64,000 nt of DNA from Ilex aquifolium (Eukaryota > Streptophyta > Magnoliopsida > Aquifoliales > Aquifoliaceae). Under the pieces are notes generated by a model, which ran no database searches, was not told the origin of the DNA, and saw only the letters and a program-made list of their open reading frames with translations. The number at the start of each line of letters is the position of its first letter. Position 1 is the stretch's first letter. Location: contig OX637392.1 in NCBI GenBank assembly GCA_951799425.1, positions 36,305,593 through 36,369,592 on the forward strand. Reading direction: 5' to 3'. Shown here piece after piece: positions 33,731-43,100 of the stretch. A program made the position numbers and the translations under genes.

Positions 33731-35000
33731 TGACTTGATCCGAAATGTGTACACCCAAGTGCAGGCGGTCAAGTTGTAGTAATAATCTGGTTTGAGTCCA
33801 GAGTCGAATCCTCAGGGAACTATGGTTGGTGTTCTTTGAAGTAAATAGTGAGAAAGACTTGTAATTGGAAATATTATGATTTTGAAGTTGTGGGAAGTTT
33901 TGGATAGAATGTAAGATTCTTTCCAATGGGTATTTTGCTAGACAAAATATAAGATGATTAAATGTAACAAGCACTCTTTGGTTCGGGAATCAGAATATGT
34001 AGTTGATTGTCCGGTGCATTATGTTTGTGCTTTATAACTCAATTAACTCCCGTGTCAACGGCAAATTAATCGGAAGATAGGAATGAAGTGCAATAATTGT
34101 GGACATTGAAAGTTTGTCATGAAGAGTTAGTTAGGGTACTTGCCTTGAATCAATGGATCTTTCCATGTAGGAGTCATCCATTTATCATAGAAAGATCCGT
34201 TGATTATACAAAGTACCTTTACTTTGCTAGGTGCATTCAATCACCCAAAAATCAAGTGGAGTATAGAACATTTAAGCATAAAGGTGATACACAAACATAA
34301 TGTCCGGATTAATCTTTTACATATCTATCATCCCTTCCCAAAGAGTGAATGAGGACTACTCACCCTTCATAGCTATGGTAAAGCTAGAATGATGAATGGT
34401 ACTCATCCCCAAAAGGTGTTACAAAGTAAAATGCTCAAGCACTAGAAGTGAAATGCTTTAAAGTAAAATAGCTAAACAAGGAGCCGATCTTCGACAAAGA
34501 ATGAGTGAATCACGTTCCACCCTTCACGGCTTTGGTAAAGCTCTAGAAAAGTGGAAGAGTTTCACTCCTCTAAGGGGAAGAAGGAAGCTCCAACAATGGA
34601 AGTAAAAGAAAACAATACTTAAATTAAAAGAAAGCAATAAATACTTGGTGTTTAATCCACAACCAAGAGATGATAATACATAAAAGAAAACAACAACTTC
34701 TTGGTGTTTAATCCACAACCAAGATATAATAAAAACATAAAAGAAAACAATAACTTCTTGGTGTTTAATTCACAACCAAGATCTAATAAAAAGAAAACAA
34801 CAACTTCTTGGTGTTTAATTCACAACCAAGATCTAATAAAAAGAAAACAATAACTCAAGAAAGTAAATAAAGCAATAATACTTGAAAGATGATTCAAGAA
34901 AAAGATTCAAGACCTTTGGAGTGTTTTCCACTAGGAAGAAATGTTCTTTACAAGAAAAATGAAACAAGAGAAGGATGCCCATTACAAGCCCCCAAGGGGG

Positions 35001-35010
35001 GTATTTATAG
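35001..35010 (-). promoter_or_regulatory. TATA box of the Athila 3' LTR
   Basis: On the minus strand it reads ctataaatac, about 455 bp into the LTR and directly downstream of the 42-bp repeats. The same box is in the 5' LTR at 47125-47134, where it would drive the element. Confidence 0.65.
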
Positions 35011-35020
35011 GCATCCAAAT

Positions 35021-35200
35021 TACAAATATCCTAAAAGATATTTATCCTAAAATATATTTAATTACAAATATCCTAAAAGATATTTATCCTAAAAGATATT
35101 TAATTACAAATATCCTAAAAGATATTTATCCTAAAAGATATTTAATTACAAATATCCTAAAAGATATTTATCCTAAAAGATATTTAATTACAAATATCAA
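35021..35200 (-). repeat. Four 42-bp tandem repeats with evening-element-like motifs
   Basis: The unit ttacaaatatcctaaaagat continues atttatcctaaaagatattt and aa. On the minus strand each unit carries AAATATCT twice (seven exact, one mutated) with adjacent GGATAA words. AAATATCT is the core of the plant evening element bound by CCA1/LHY/RVE factors, and GATAA is an I-box. The array is just upstream of the TATA box, the position of an enhancer. Confidence 0.8.
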
Positions 35201-35463
35201 GAAGATCTTGATTTACACTTTGATCTCCCTTTGTTTTGAGCTTTAATAATTTACACCCTATACTTTGATAAGTTGCTCTCCATGCTTTGATAATTGGCTC
35301 CCGTCGTTTTGACGCATAAAAACCTGAAAAGAACAACATTCAATGCATTATCCTTAATTCACACATTAACCCTAATTAGATTTATTTTGACTAGTTTAAC
35401 TTTATTTAATTACACAATTGACCTTTTAATTTAATTACATTTTGCATTAATTAGGGTTAATCA

Positions 35464-35480
35464 CACCCCCCAACCTAAAC
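35464..35480 (-). other. Polypurine tract of the Athila element
   Basis: On the minus strand ttaggttggggggtg precedes the 3' LTR. A similar aggttggggggtgag occurs internally at about 39703-39718, after ggggacaatgttcagtct. Confidence 0.75.
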
Positions 35481-37354
35481 ATTACTAGTCCCTAGTAATA
35501 AATAACAGCATAACAAAATCACTTTCGTAGATAACACGATTGCATTTAGCATATGCAATAAGCCGTTGAACCCCTAGGTGATTCCTAGTGGACGAGTTTT
35601 GTCTCGTGAAGGTTTTCAGTGAAGCTACCTACAAACTCCATTTGAAAAAAATGTGTATATGCATTAGCACCATGATAGCTGAGACGCCGAAATTTTTTTT
35701 TTTTTTTTTTTTTTTTTAGTAAAATAAAACACTTCTCTGTCATTGGTACGTAATATATGCAAAAATAAACACTTGTTATATTGGTATTTGAAATTCCCTA
35801 TGTAGTAAGAATGATCATTCTAGCAACAAGAATTGTTATATAACAAACACTCCACTTTACTACCTTCCATGGATAGCTTCGATTTCACAAACCTCTCGTA
35901 GAATGCTCTCAGCAAAAATTCACTCCGATTATAGTGACTTGTCTCTCACGGGGCATGTGATCAGAAGGTGGCCAATCGAAAAATCACATGCACAATTAGG
36001 AAGGAAGTGAAGTTTACGGAAACAAACTAATCATGTTTGGCATAATCTCATGAAAGAATATTGATGCAATTTAAAGAAATACTATTTACCATACCCCAAT
36101 TTTGATTAACAACACACACATGTAACAGACTTGAGATCAATTAGGGCTTTTCATAGGTTGTAGCGTGGCCAGAGGTCAGTGGCTAATGAAATGACGTCAG
36201 AGGTTTTCAAAAGCTATCTTTTCATTCTGTAATGTAGCACACTTCTTTCTAGCTTTTCGACATTTTGCCCAGAAATGATTTCTTTTTTTTTTTTTTTTTC
36301 ATTTGTTCCCATTGATTCTCCTTATCATCGAAAAGTAATCTCCACAGTTTTCCCATTTCTTTGCATTTCTGTGTCATATTGATTAATAAGAGTGTGCAAG
36401 AAAATTAGATAGCAATGGTGTGTCCAGTATGTTTTCTTGTGGCTTGGTAAATATTTGGGTTTATCAAAGAAGAAATCATACATTGAGGGCTCAAACATGG
36501 CTGACTAGGGAAATAATTTTGCAGAAAAAATGGCTAAGGCTCAATATCAAATCAAAGATGGCCTAAAATCCTTTCTCAAGTATGTGAACATGTATGTGTC
36601 GTATGAACAGATTTCTTGGGGATATGTCAACAGATTACCTTAGTTGCGTCAATCAAAGCAAATTTAATGAGATTATTCAAAAATAGAGAATGAAAGACCT
36701 TACTTGAATAAATGTTAATTATCTCTCAAAAGTATGGTAAGGCTCAAAACTTACCATGGTATTCTTTATCATCCCTACTGGTAATGTCAGGTTTTTCATG
36801 GAATGTCGGTTATATACCGATTCTATTTTTGAGTCTGGTCATTCTGTACCTTAAGAATAACAAATAGCAATATACATTTGACATTTAAGCATAGAGAAAA
36901 TACCATTTTTCAAAGAAGTGAGTTTTTTTTTTTTTTTTTTTTTTAAAAAAAGAAGAAATAAAATTCAAAATTATAAACATACTCATTTATCTATGAAAAT
37001 TGAAAGAAGACTAGATGCACCAATTAAACTTGAAAAACTATGACGTCTCAGGATAAGTCCCTACCCACACTACAGGTTGGCATTTTAGGACATTCCTTAC
37101 TCAGCCCACATACTCATTTATCTATGAAAATTGAAAGAAGATAAAATGCACAAATTGAACTTGGAAATTTATGGCGTCTCAGGATCAAATCCCTACCTAC
37201 ACTGTTAGTTGGTAGTTCGGGACGTTCCTTACTCGGCCCATATTTTTATTTCAACAACCAGACTTTGTACAAAAATATTTTACAAAAGAGTTCAAACCCT
37301 TAACCTTCATTCCAAAACATATTTTTCCACAGCTTTGTCTTTAATAGTCAAAAT
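35481..37354 (-). other. Non-coding 3' region of the Athila element
   Basis: No open frame of note. It holds long T runs on the plus strand (A runs on the element's sense strand) at about 35691-35717, 36283-36299 and 36926-36943. It also holds a 131-bp tandem duplication (36978-37108 and 37109-37239), each copy ending in ccttactcagccca-like sequence that resembles part of the Cys-rich protein gene just upstream in the element. Confidence 0.6.
36978..37239. repeat. 131-bp tandem repeat, two copies
   Basis: Both copies begin catactcatttatctatgaa and contain gcgtctcaggat, or a close variant, and ccttactc(a/g)gccca. The end resembles the segment of the Cys-rich protein gene that encodes GLSKDYPDTP, so it may be a decayed third copy. 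Confidence 0.7.
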
Positions 37355-37780
37355 CTAATCCGAGTCATTGCTTGGATCTATGTCATTATCAGTGACCCTT
37401 CCAACTTCTTGTCGCACATAACTTGTAAGTCCTGGACTGGCATAAGATGGCGTGTCAGGATAATCCTTACTCAGCCCATACACTATCCAGTTTAATCGAT
37501 CGGTTGCACGACCCGAAATTGGTTCAGAACACTGATTATGTTTTTTCATATGAAATATCCTGCCACAATGGTAACAAGCACCCAGTCGTTTGGAACGACG
37601 ATGTTTAGCAAAATTGCTTCTGCCACACAATGGTTGTTGTTGTTTCTCTCGGATCTCAATTTTTCTCACATCCCTTGCTTTTCTCATTATCACAGCATGC
37701 ACATCAGATGGGAAAATGCGTAGAACTCCTAGACTAAACCAAAAAAGTTTAGGATCCATGCTTGCTAAGACTAAAGACAT
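37355..37780 (-). CDS. Cys-rich basic protein 2 (CRP2), viral NABP-like architecture
   Basis: 141 codons from ATG 37780-37778. The order is a hydrophobic N-terminus (LFWFSLGVL, residues 12-20), then FPSDVH, then a basic helix (MRKARDVRKIEIREK). After LCGRS (51-55) comes an Arg/Lys-rich stretch and a finger with C69, C72, H77 and C84 (C-x2-C-x4-H-x6-C). Next are the conserved block SEPISGRATDRLNWIV, the block GLSKDYPDTP and an acidic tail. It is a paralogue of CRP1, about two-thirds identical by eye. The layout (Gly-Arg-Ser, a basic run, then a C-x2-C finger) recalls the cysteine-rich nucleic-acid-binding proteins of carla-like plant viruses, which suppress RNA silencing. It is not a Gag knuckle, whose last spacing is four. 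The open frame and conservation argue for selection; the function is inferred. Confidence 0.62.
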   Translation of the reverse strand: MSLVLASMDPKLFWFSLGVLRIFPSDVHAVIMRKARDVRKIEIREKQQQPLCGRSNFAKHRRSKRLGACYHCGRIFHMKKHNQCSEPISGRATDRLNWIVYGLSKDYPDTPSYASPGLTSYVRQEVGRVTDNDIDPSNDSD

Positions 37781-38318
37781 TCTATCTGGTTCTTTAACGT
37801 CTGCCAGTCACAAAGACAGTTGAAGCTGCATCCGATGTGATCATGAAATACAGGTACAAATACTAAAAAAAACGCGATCCAGAAAAAATAAATTTTTTTT
37901 TTTTTTTTTTTTTTTCAGATCTAAAACTAAAATTACAAATACGAAACTAGAGAAAATATATCAAAATACAAGCGGAAGGAAGAAGATTTAGGATGAAACA
38001 AACAAATTAACGAAGAAGGAATAAACCCAGAATACATAGGATTGAGGAGGATATTTTGGCAAATTATCAGATCTTACTGTAACAGCAATTACAACATAGT
38101 CATTGGAGGGCATAGCAAATTCACAAGGAATCTTATAAAGACAAATAGCCATGAGAATCACAAGCTGTAGATATCAAATTTCAAATATATATATAAATGA
38201 AATTACAAACAAGCAATACTTACAACACTAGCACTAGTGGGCTAGTGGAGATAAGGTTGTAAGGTACAGATCTGTTCATCTGCCGAAACCTACAAACAAA
38301 ATACAACAATTACTCAAC

Positions 38319-38450
38319 TCAAGGAATATCTGGGTTTCTCTGGAAACTCCTCATCCTAAGTGTGAGAACACAAAGAGCACCCAGGTACACATACAAACAT
38401 ATAAGACAAATTATTAAACAAAAGACTGGATCGTCGGCGTATATGGTCAT
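38319..38450 (-). CDS. Membrane micropeptide 2 (43 residues)
   Basis: ATG 38450-38448 to TGA 38321-38319. The peptide starts MTIYADDP, has a hydrophobic span of about 22 residues (VFCLIICLICLYVYLGALCV) and ends in a basic tail with RNPDIP. It aligns with micropeptide 1 over its whole length (shared DDP before the span, ICLY within it, NPD-x-P at the end). The DNA is too diverged for chance retention of a short open frame to be the simplest explanation. It lies 538 bases upstream of CRP2 on the same strand, the same order as in cassette 1. A single-span membrane peptide is predicted; its role is unknown. Confidence 0.5.
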   Translation of the reverse strand: MTIYADDPVFCLIICLICLYVYLGALCVLTLRMRSFQRNPDIP

Positions 38451-38459
38451 GGATTTACA

Positions 38460-38621
38460 GGGGGTGAGTTGTTTTTACAGAGAACAGAAAGAACGACGAC
38501 GAAGAAGAAGAGAAGAAAAAGAAAGAGAAGAAGAGAAGGGAAAGATAAAAGGGGGGAACCAACACCGGTGATGGTGGAAGAAAAATAAAAAGGTGGAAGG
38601 CCTAATAAAGGCATTCCTCAG

Positions 38622-38654
<33 letters not shown>

Positions 38655-38780
38655 TGTCGGCAGGAGCTGGCAGGCAGAAGAAAAGAAAAGAAAAAAAAGA
38701 AGAAGAAAGGCAGTGGGAGGCCCCCCCCCCCTTTTTTTTTCTACCTTTACTTTCGGCAGTGTCGGCAGGCGCAATAATAG
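38460..38780 (-). other. Upstream region of cassette 2, with pyrimidine tract and homopolymers
   Basis: On the sense (minus) strand there is a C/T-rich stretch (complement of 38490-38550), an A run (T28 on plus at about 38625-38652) and C9/T9 runs at about 38720-38740. The sequence gcctaataaaggcattcc at about 38599-38616 matches gccttataaaggcagtcc at the end of pol, so the duplicated unit began at the pol stop codon. Confidence 0.55.
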
Positions 38781-39077
38781 CAGCAGGCGCAATAATGGTG
38801 CATAGTAATAAAAATGAGTAGGATAAGAGAACACCTCGCACTTGAGCTTTGACCCATGCACCGATATCTGAAACTAGGAACAACAAAATTATACAACAAA
38901 AGAAAGTGACATGCATTAAAAATAACATTAATAAATAAAAGCAACTATACACTATTGTAGAAGGATTTTAGCAAAAACGTTCAAACGTGTTGTAACGTTC
39001 GAACGTCGAATCAAAAATTTTTACAGACTCGGACCTTCAGCTTTCATTCCCAACCTCAGTACACTTTTCCACAGAGT

Positions 39078-39488
39078 TCAATCTGATTCCCCCTCCGTAT
39101 CTGTGTAAAATGGACAACCAGTAACTCTCCCAACTTCCTCTCTCACAAATCGGTTAAGCACAGTACCGGAATAGCATGGCGTATCAGGGTAATCCTTACT
39201 CAGCCCATTCACTATCCAGTTTAATCGATCGGTTGCGCGACCGGAAATTGGTTCAGAACATTTGTTGTATCTTTTCTCATGAAAGTATCTGCCACACTGT
39301 TTACAGGCACCAAGTCGTGTAGCACGACGACGTTTAGAATAACTGCTTCGGCCACAGAGGGGTTTCGCTTGTTTTTCTTTGATTTCAGCCTTCCTTACTA
39401 ATCTTGCTTTTCTCATGATCATGGTATGTACATCAGATGGAAAAGTACGTAGGACTCCTAGACTAAACCAAAAAAGATTTACATCCAT
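39078..39488 (-). CDS. Cys-rich basic protein 1 (CRP1), viral NABP-like architecture
   Basis: 136 codons from ATG 39488-39486. This start matches the internal Met-9 of CRP2 (MD..LFWFSLGVLR). The ATG used by CRP2 is GTG here, with the frame closed just upstream. Features: LFWFSLGVL (residues 5-13), FPSDVH (16-21), a basic helix (MRKARLVRKAEIKEK), CGRS (45-48), KRRR (52-55), and a finger C62, C65, H70, C77. SEPISGRATDRLNWIV, GLSKDYPDTP and an acidic C-terminus follow. The last spacing of six differs from Gag knuckles. Resemblance to carla-like virus cysteine-rich nucleic-acid-binding proteins is by motif order only. If real, it could bind RNA or small RNAs and protect the element from silencing. 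Confidence 0.62.
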   Translation of the reverse strand: MDVNLFWFSLGVLRTFPSDVHTMIMRKARLVRKAEIKEKQAKPLCGRSSYSKRRRATRLGACKQCGRYFHEKRYNKCSEPISGRATDRLNWIVNGLSKDYPDTPCYSGTVLNRFVREEVGRVTGCPFYTDTEGESD

Positions 39489-39828
39489 GATTGCTACTTT
39501 ATAACCCACTATCTGGTTCTTTTACGTCTTCCAGTCACAAAGACGATCAAAACTGACCCACATATATTATCATTAATACAAGGTACATAATCTGAACAGA
39601 TACAACAATAAAAACAAAAAAATTTACAGAAAATTTTACGGGTTCAACCTGCGCAGATCAACTACTGTAAACTGCAGATCAACTACTGTAAACTGTAGAT
39701 CTCACCCCCCAACCTAGACTGAACATTGTCCCCAATGTTTCGAGTTTTTCGGTTTGTAGAGCTTGAATACGCAGTTAACTGTGGAGATCTGTTCAATCGC
39801 CGATGACCTATACCAAAAAAAACAGAGA

Positions 39829-39975
39829 TTAAGCATCTTTGGGGTGGTCTGGGTTTTCATTGGGACAAAAACCCTTGATCATCAGTGCGGCCCGAAGAAG
39901 AACAGCCATAAGTAAATAATACAAACAAATGTAGATCATGAGAAGGAGGATAGGGTCATCGAAAAATGCAGACAT
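39829..39975 (-). CDS. Membrane micropeptide 1 (48 residues)
   Basis: ATG 39975-39973 to stop at 39831-39829. The peptide begins MSAFFDDP, followed by a strongly hydrophobic span (ILLLMIYICLYYLLMAVLL) and a polar tail ending NENPDHPKDA. The frame is open further upstream through a Phe/Ser-rich stretch that merely translates the pyrimidine tract, so the short start is preferred because it aligns with micropeptide 2. It lies about 150 bases after the gag-pol stop and 340 bases before CRP1, all on the same strand. The predicted product is a small one-pass membrane protein with no family that I can name with confidence. Confidence 0.5.
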   Translation of the reverse strand: MSAFFDDPILLLMIYICLYYLLMAVLLRAALMIKGFCPNENPDHPKDA

Positions 39976-40019
39976 GGTATTGTTATGGGTTGGATCGTGG
40001 TACAGAAGACCAGATGCAG

Positions 40020-40137
40020 TGGAGAAGAAGAAGAAAAGAGAAGAAAAAGAAGAAGAAAAAGAAAAGAAAAGAGTAAAGGCGATGGGGAAAAGAAAAAGGA
40101 AAAAAAAAAAAAACGATGGGAGCCTTATAAAGGCAGT
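40020..40137 (-). promoter_or_regulatory. Candidate internal promoter and pyrimidine-rich leader for cassette 1
   Basis: On the minus strand ctttataagg overlaps the gag-pol stop codon (40127-40125) and is followed by about 90 bases of almost pure C/T up to about 40020, then micropeptide 1. A TATA-like box plus a CT-rich leader would suit a separate transcript for the accessory genes. The duplicated counterpart before cassette 2 has tttattagg. Confidence 0.3.
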
Positions 40138-43100
40138 CCATCGTGTCGGGTGTCTGATTGACCCGACCCTTTTTTGTGTCGGCAAGCGTAATCTCCGGAG
40201 TGATTTCCGGAGATACTTTCTGGATCCATAAAAAAAATGGTCTCCACATTTTGGACAAAATTCTCCACAAAGGGTTTTAATCGCTGACCATTGACGGTAA
40301 AAATGTTACCGTTTGATGGGTTCTCCACTTCCACTGCCCCATGTTCAAATACCTTTTTAACAATGTATGGTCCAGTCCATCTTGATTTCAACTTACCAGG
40401 AAATAGGCGAAGTCTCGAATTGAAAAGTAGAACCTTTTGATCAGGTTCAAAAGATTTTCGCACTATGTTCTTGTCATGAAAAATTTTCATCCTGGTTTTT
40501 GCAATCTTAGCATTTTCATATGCTTCATTTCTCAATTCCTCCAATTCATTAATTTGAAGCTTCCGTGACAGTCCAGCCTTGTCTAAGTCAAAATTCATTG
40601 CTTTAATAGCCCAGTATGCCCTATGTTCCAATTCCACAGGCAAGTGACATGGCTTTCCATAGACTAATCGATAGGGAGACATGCCCAAAATTGTTTTAAA
40701 AGCAGTTCGGTATGCCCAGAGCGCATCAGTTAGTCTTAATGACCAATCTTTGCGATCTGGGTTCACCGTTTTTTCCAAAATTAATTTGATCTCCCGATTA
40801 GCTAACTCAGCTTGTCCACTGGTCTGTGGATGATAAGGGGTTGCAATTTTGTGAAAAATCAAGTATTTTTTCATTAAATTCCAGAAGGAACGATTGCAAA
40901 AATGAGAACCCCCATCACTTATAATGGATTTTGGAATTCCAAACCGAGATAAAATATTTTCTTTTAAAAACTTGATCACTGTTTGATGATCATTATTTCG
41001 GCATGGAATTGCTTCAACCCATTTGGATACATAGTCTACGGCTACTAAAATGTATAGATAGCCAAAGGAGGGGGGAAATGGTCCCATAAAATCGATACCC
41101 CAACAGTCAAAAATTTCGATCACCAAAATTGGGTTTAAGGGCATCATGTTTCTTTTTGAAATGTTTCCCAACCTTTGACATCTATCGCAAGTTACGCAAA
41201 AAGCATGGACATCTTGGAAAAGTGTGGGCCAGTAAAATCCACACTGCAAGATTTTTGCAGCGGTTTTTCGAGATGAAAAATGACCACCGCATGCTTCTGA
41301 ATGACAAAATGTTATTACCTGTCTACTTTCCTGAGCGGGGATGCAACGTCTTATGATCTGATCCTTACAGTACTTGAATACGTAGGGATCTTCCCAAAAG
41401 AAATTGCGGACCTCCCTCAGAAACTTCTTTTTGTCCATGGGAGTGAAAAATGGAGGAAGTGTTCTGGTAGCAAGGAAATTAGCAATATCAGCGTACCATA
41501 GGGTCTCATCAATCCTGAATAGTTGTTCATCAGGGAATTTTTCATTGATTGGCAGTCCATCCTCATGAAATTCATAAGTTAATCTTGACAGATGATCTGC
41601 CACCACATTTTCCACACCCTTTTTGTCCTTAATGACTAAATCAAATTCTTGGAGCAAAAGGATCCATCTCAAGAGCCTTGGTTTGGCATCTTTTTTTGTA
41701 AGCAAAAATTTCAGTGCTGCATGGTCAGTAAATACAGTAACAGAAGAACCAACAAGATAAGATCGAAATTTTTCCAATGCAAATACTACAGCAAGTAATT
41801 CCTTTTCAGTTGTTGAGTAATTCATTTGGGCATCATTTAAAGTTTTACTTGCATAGTAAATCACATGTGGCTTCTTATCTTTTCTTTGTCCCAAAACAGC
41901 ACCTACATCATAGTCACTAGCATCACACATCAATTCAAAGGGTAGAGTCCAGTCAGGAGGTTGCATTATTGGGGCAGAAATTAACATGCCTTTGAGTTTG
42001 TCAAAGGATTTTTGGCACGCTTCATTCCAGTCGAAAATGACATCCTGACTCAAAAGATGACACATAGGTTTTGCTATGGTGCTGAAATCTTTTATGAACC
42101 TTCTGTAGAATCCTGCATGACCTAAGAATGATCGAACATCCTTCACAACCCTAGGAGCAGGAAGATTCCTTATCAAATCAATTTTTGCTTTATCAACTTT
42201 CATGCCTTCTGACGACACAATGTGACCCAAGACAATGCCTTGATTCACCATGAAATGACATTTCTCCCAGTTAAGCACCAGATTTGCCTCTTTGCATCTC
42301 ATCAAAACTTTTTCTAGGTTAGCTAGACACAAATCAAATGAGTCACCATATACCGAGAAATCATCCATGAAGATTTCCAAAAATTTTTCGACCATGTCAC
42401 TGAACAAGCTCAGCATACATCTTTGAAATGTTGCAGGAGCGTTACAAAGTCCGAATGGCATCCTTTTGAATGCAAAGGTGCCAAATGGACATGTGAATGT
42501 GGTCTTTTCTTGGTCATTCAGAGCTATCTCAATTTGATTGTATCCGGAATACCCATCCAGGAAACAGTAAAATTCATGGCCTGCTATTCTCTCGAGGACT
42601 TGGTCAAGGAAGGGAAGAGGAAAATGGTCTTTTCTAGTCACCAGATTGAGTTTTCGATAGTCAATGCACATTCGCCATCCTGTGACGACTCGTGTTGGCA
42701 CGAGTTCATTTGCATCATTTTTGACTACTGTGACTCCAGATTTCTTTGGTACAACTTGGGTTGGACTAACCCATTTGCTATCGGAGATAGGAAAAATTAT
42801 CCCTGCATCCAGGAGTTTGAGCACTTCCAGTCTCACAACCTCTTTCATGTGAGGATTCAATCGTCGCTGCATTTGACGAGAGGGTTTTGAGTCCTCTTCA
42901 AGGTATATGGCATGATTACAAATTAACGGGCTTATACCTTTCAAATCAGCGATGGTCCACCCAATGGTGCTTTTGTGACTTTTAAGAACTTCAATTAATT
43001 GAGCTTCTTGCAAGTCTGTGATTTTTGAAGAAATTACCACTGGGTAAGATTTATCCTCACCTAAAAATGCATACTTGAGATCAGATGGGAGCGGTTTCAG

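Larger units (their letters stand above)
33731..35463 (-). repeat. 3' LTR of the Athila element
   Basis: On the minus strand it starts TGATTAACCCTAATTAATGC (from 35463) and ends GGATCAAGTCA (33731). It includes four 42-bp repeats upstream of the TATA box and four hairpin-forming repeats downstream of it (34640-34850; unit with cttggtgtttaat and cacaaccaag). Confidence 0.92.

Noticed and set aside
33731-35463. Gypsy copy 33731-35463 considered as an independent solo LTR
   Set aside because: It pairs with 45855-47587 at constant offset, and the TSD ccact flanks the whole 13.9-kb unit, so it is one element.
38475-38861. Open frames through the purine/pyrimidine tracts near cassette 2
   Set aside because: They translate simple (GAA)n and homopolymer sequence in several frames at once; there is no motif, and no conserved counterpart beyond composition.
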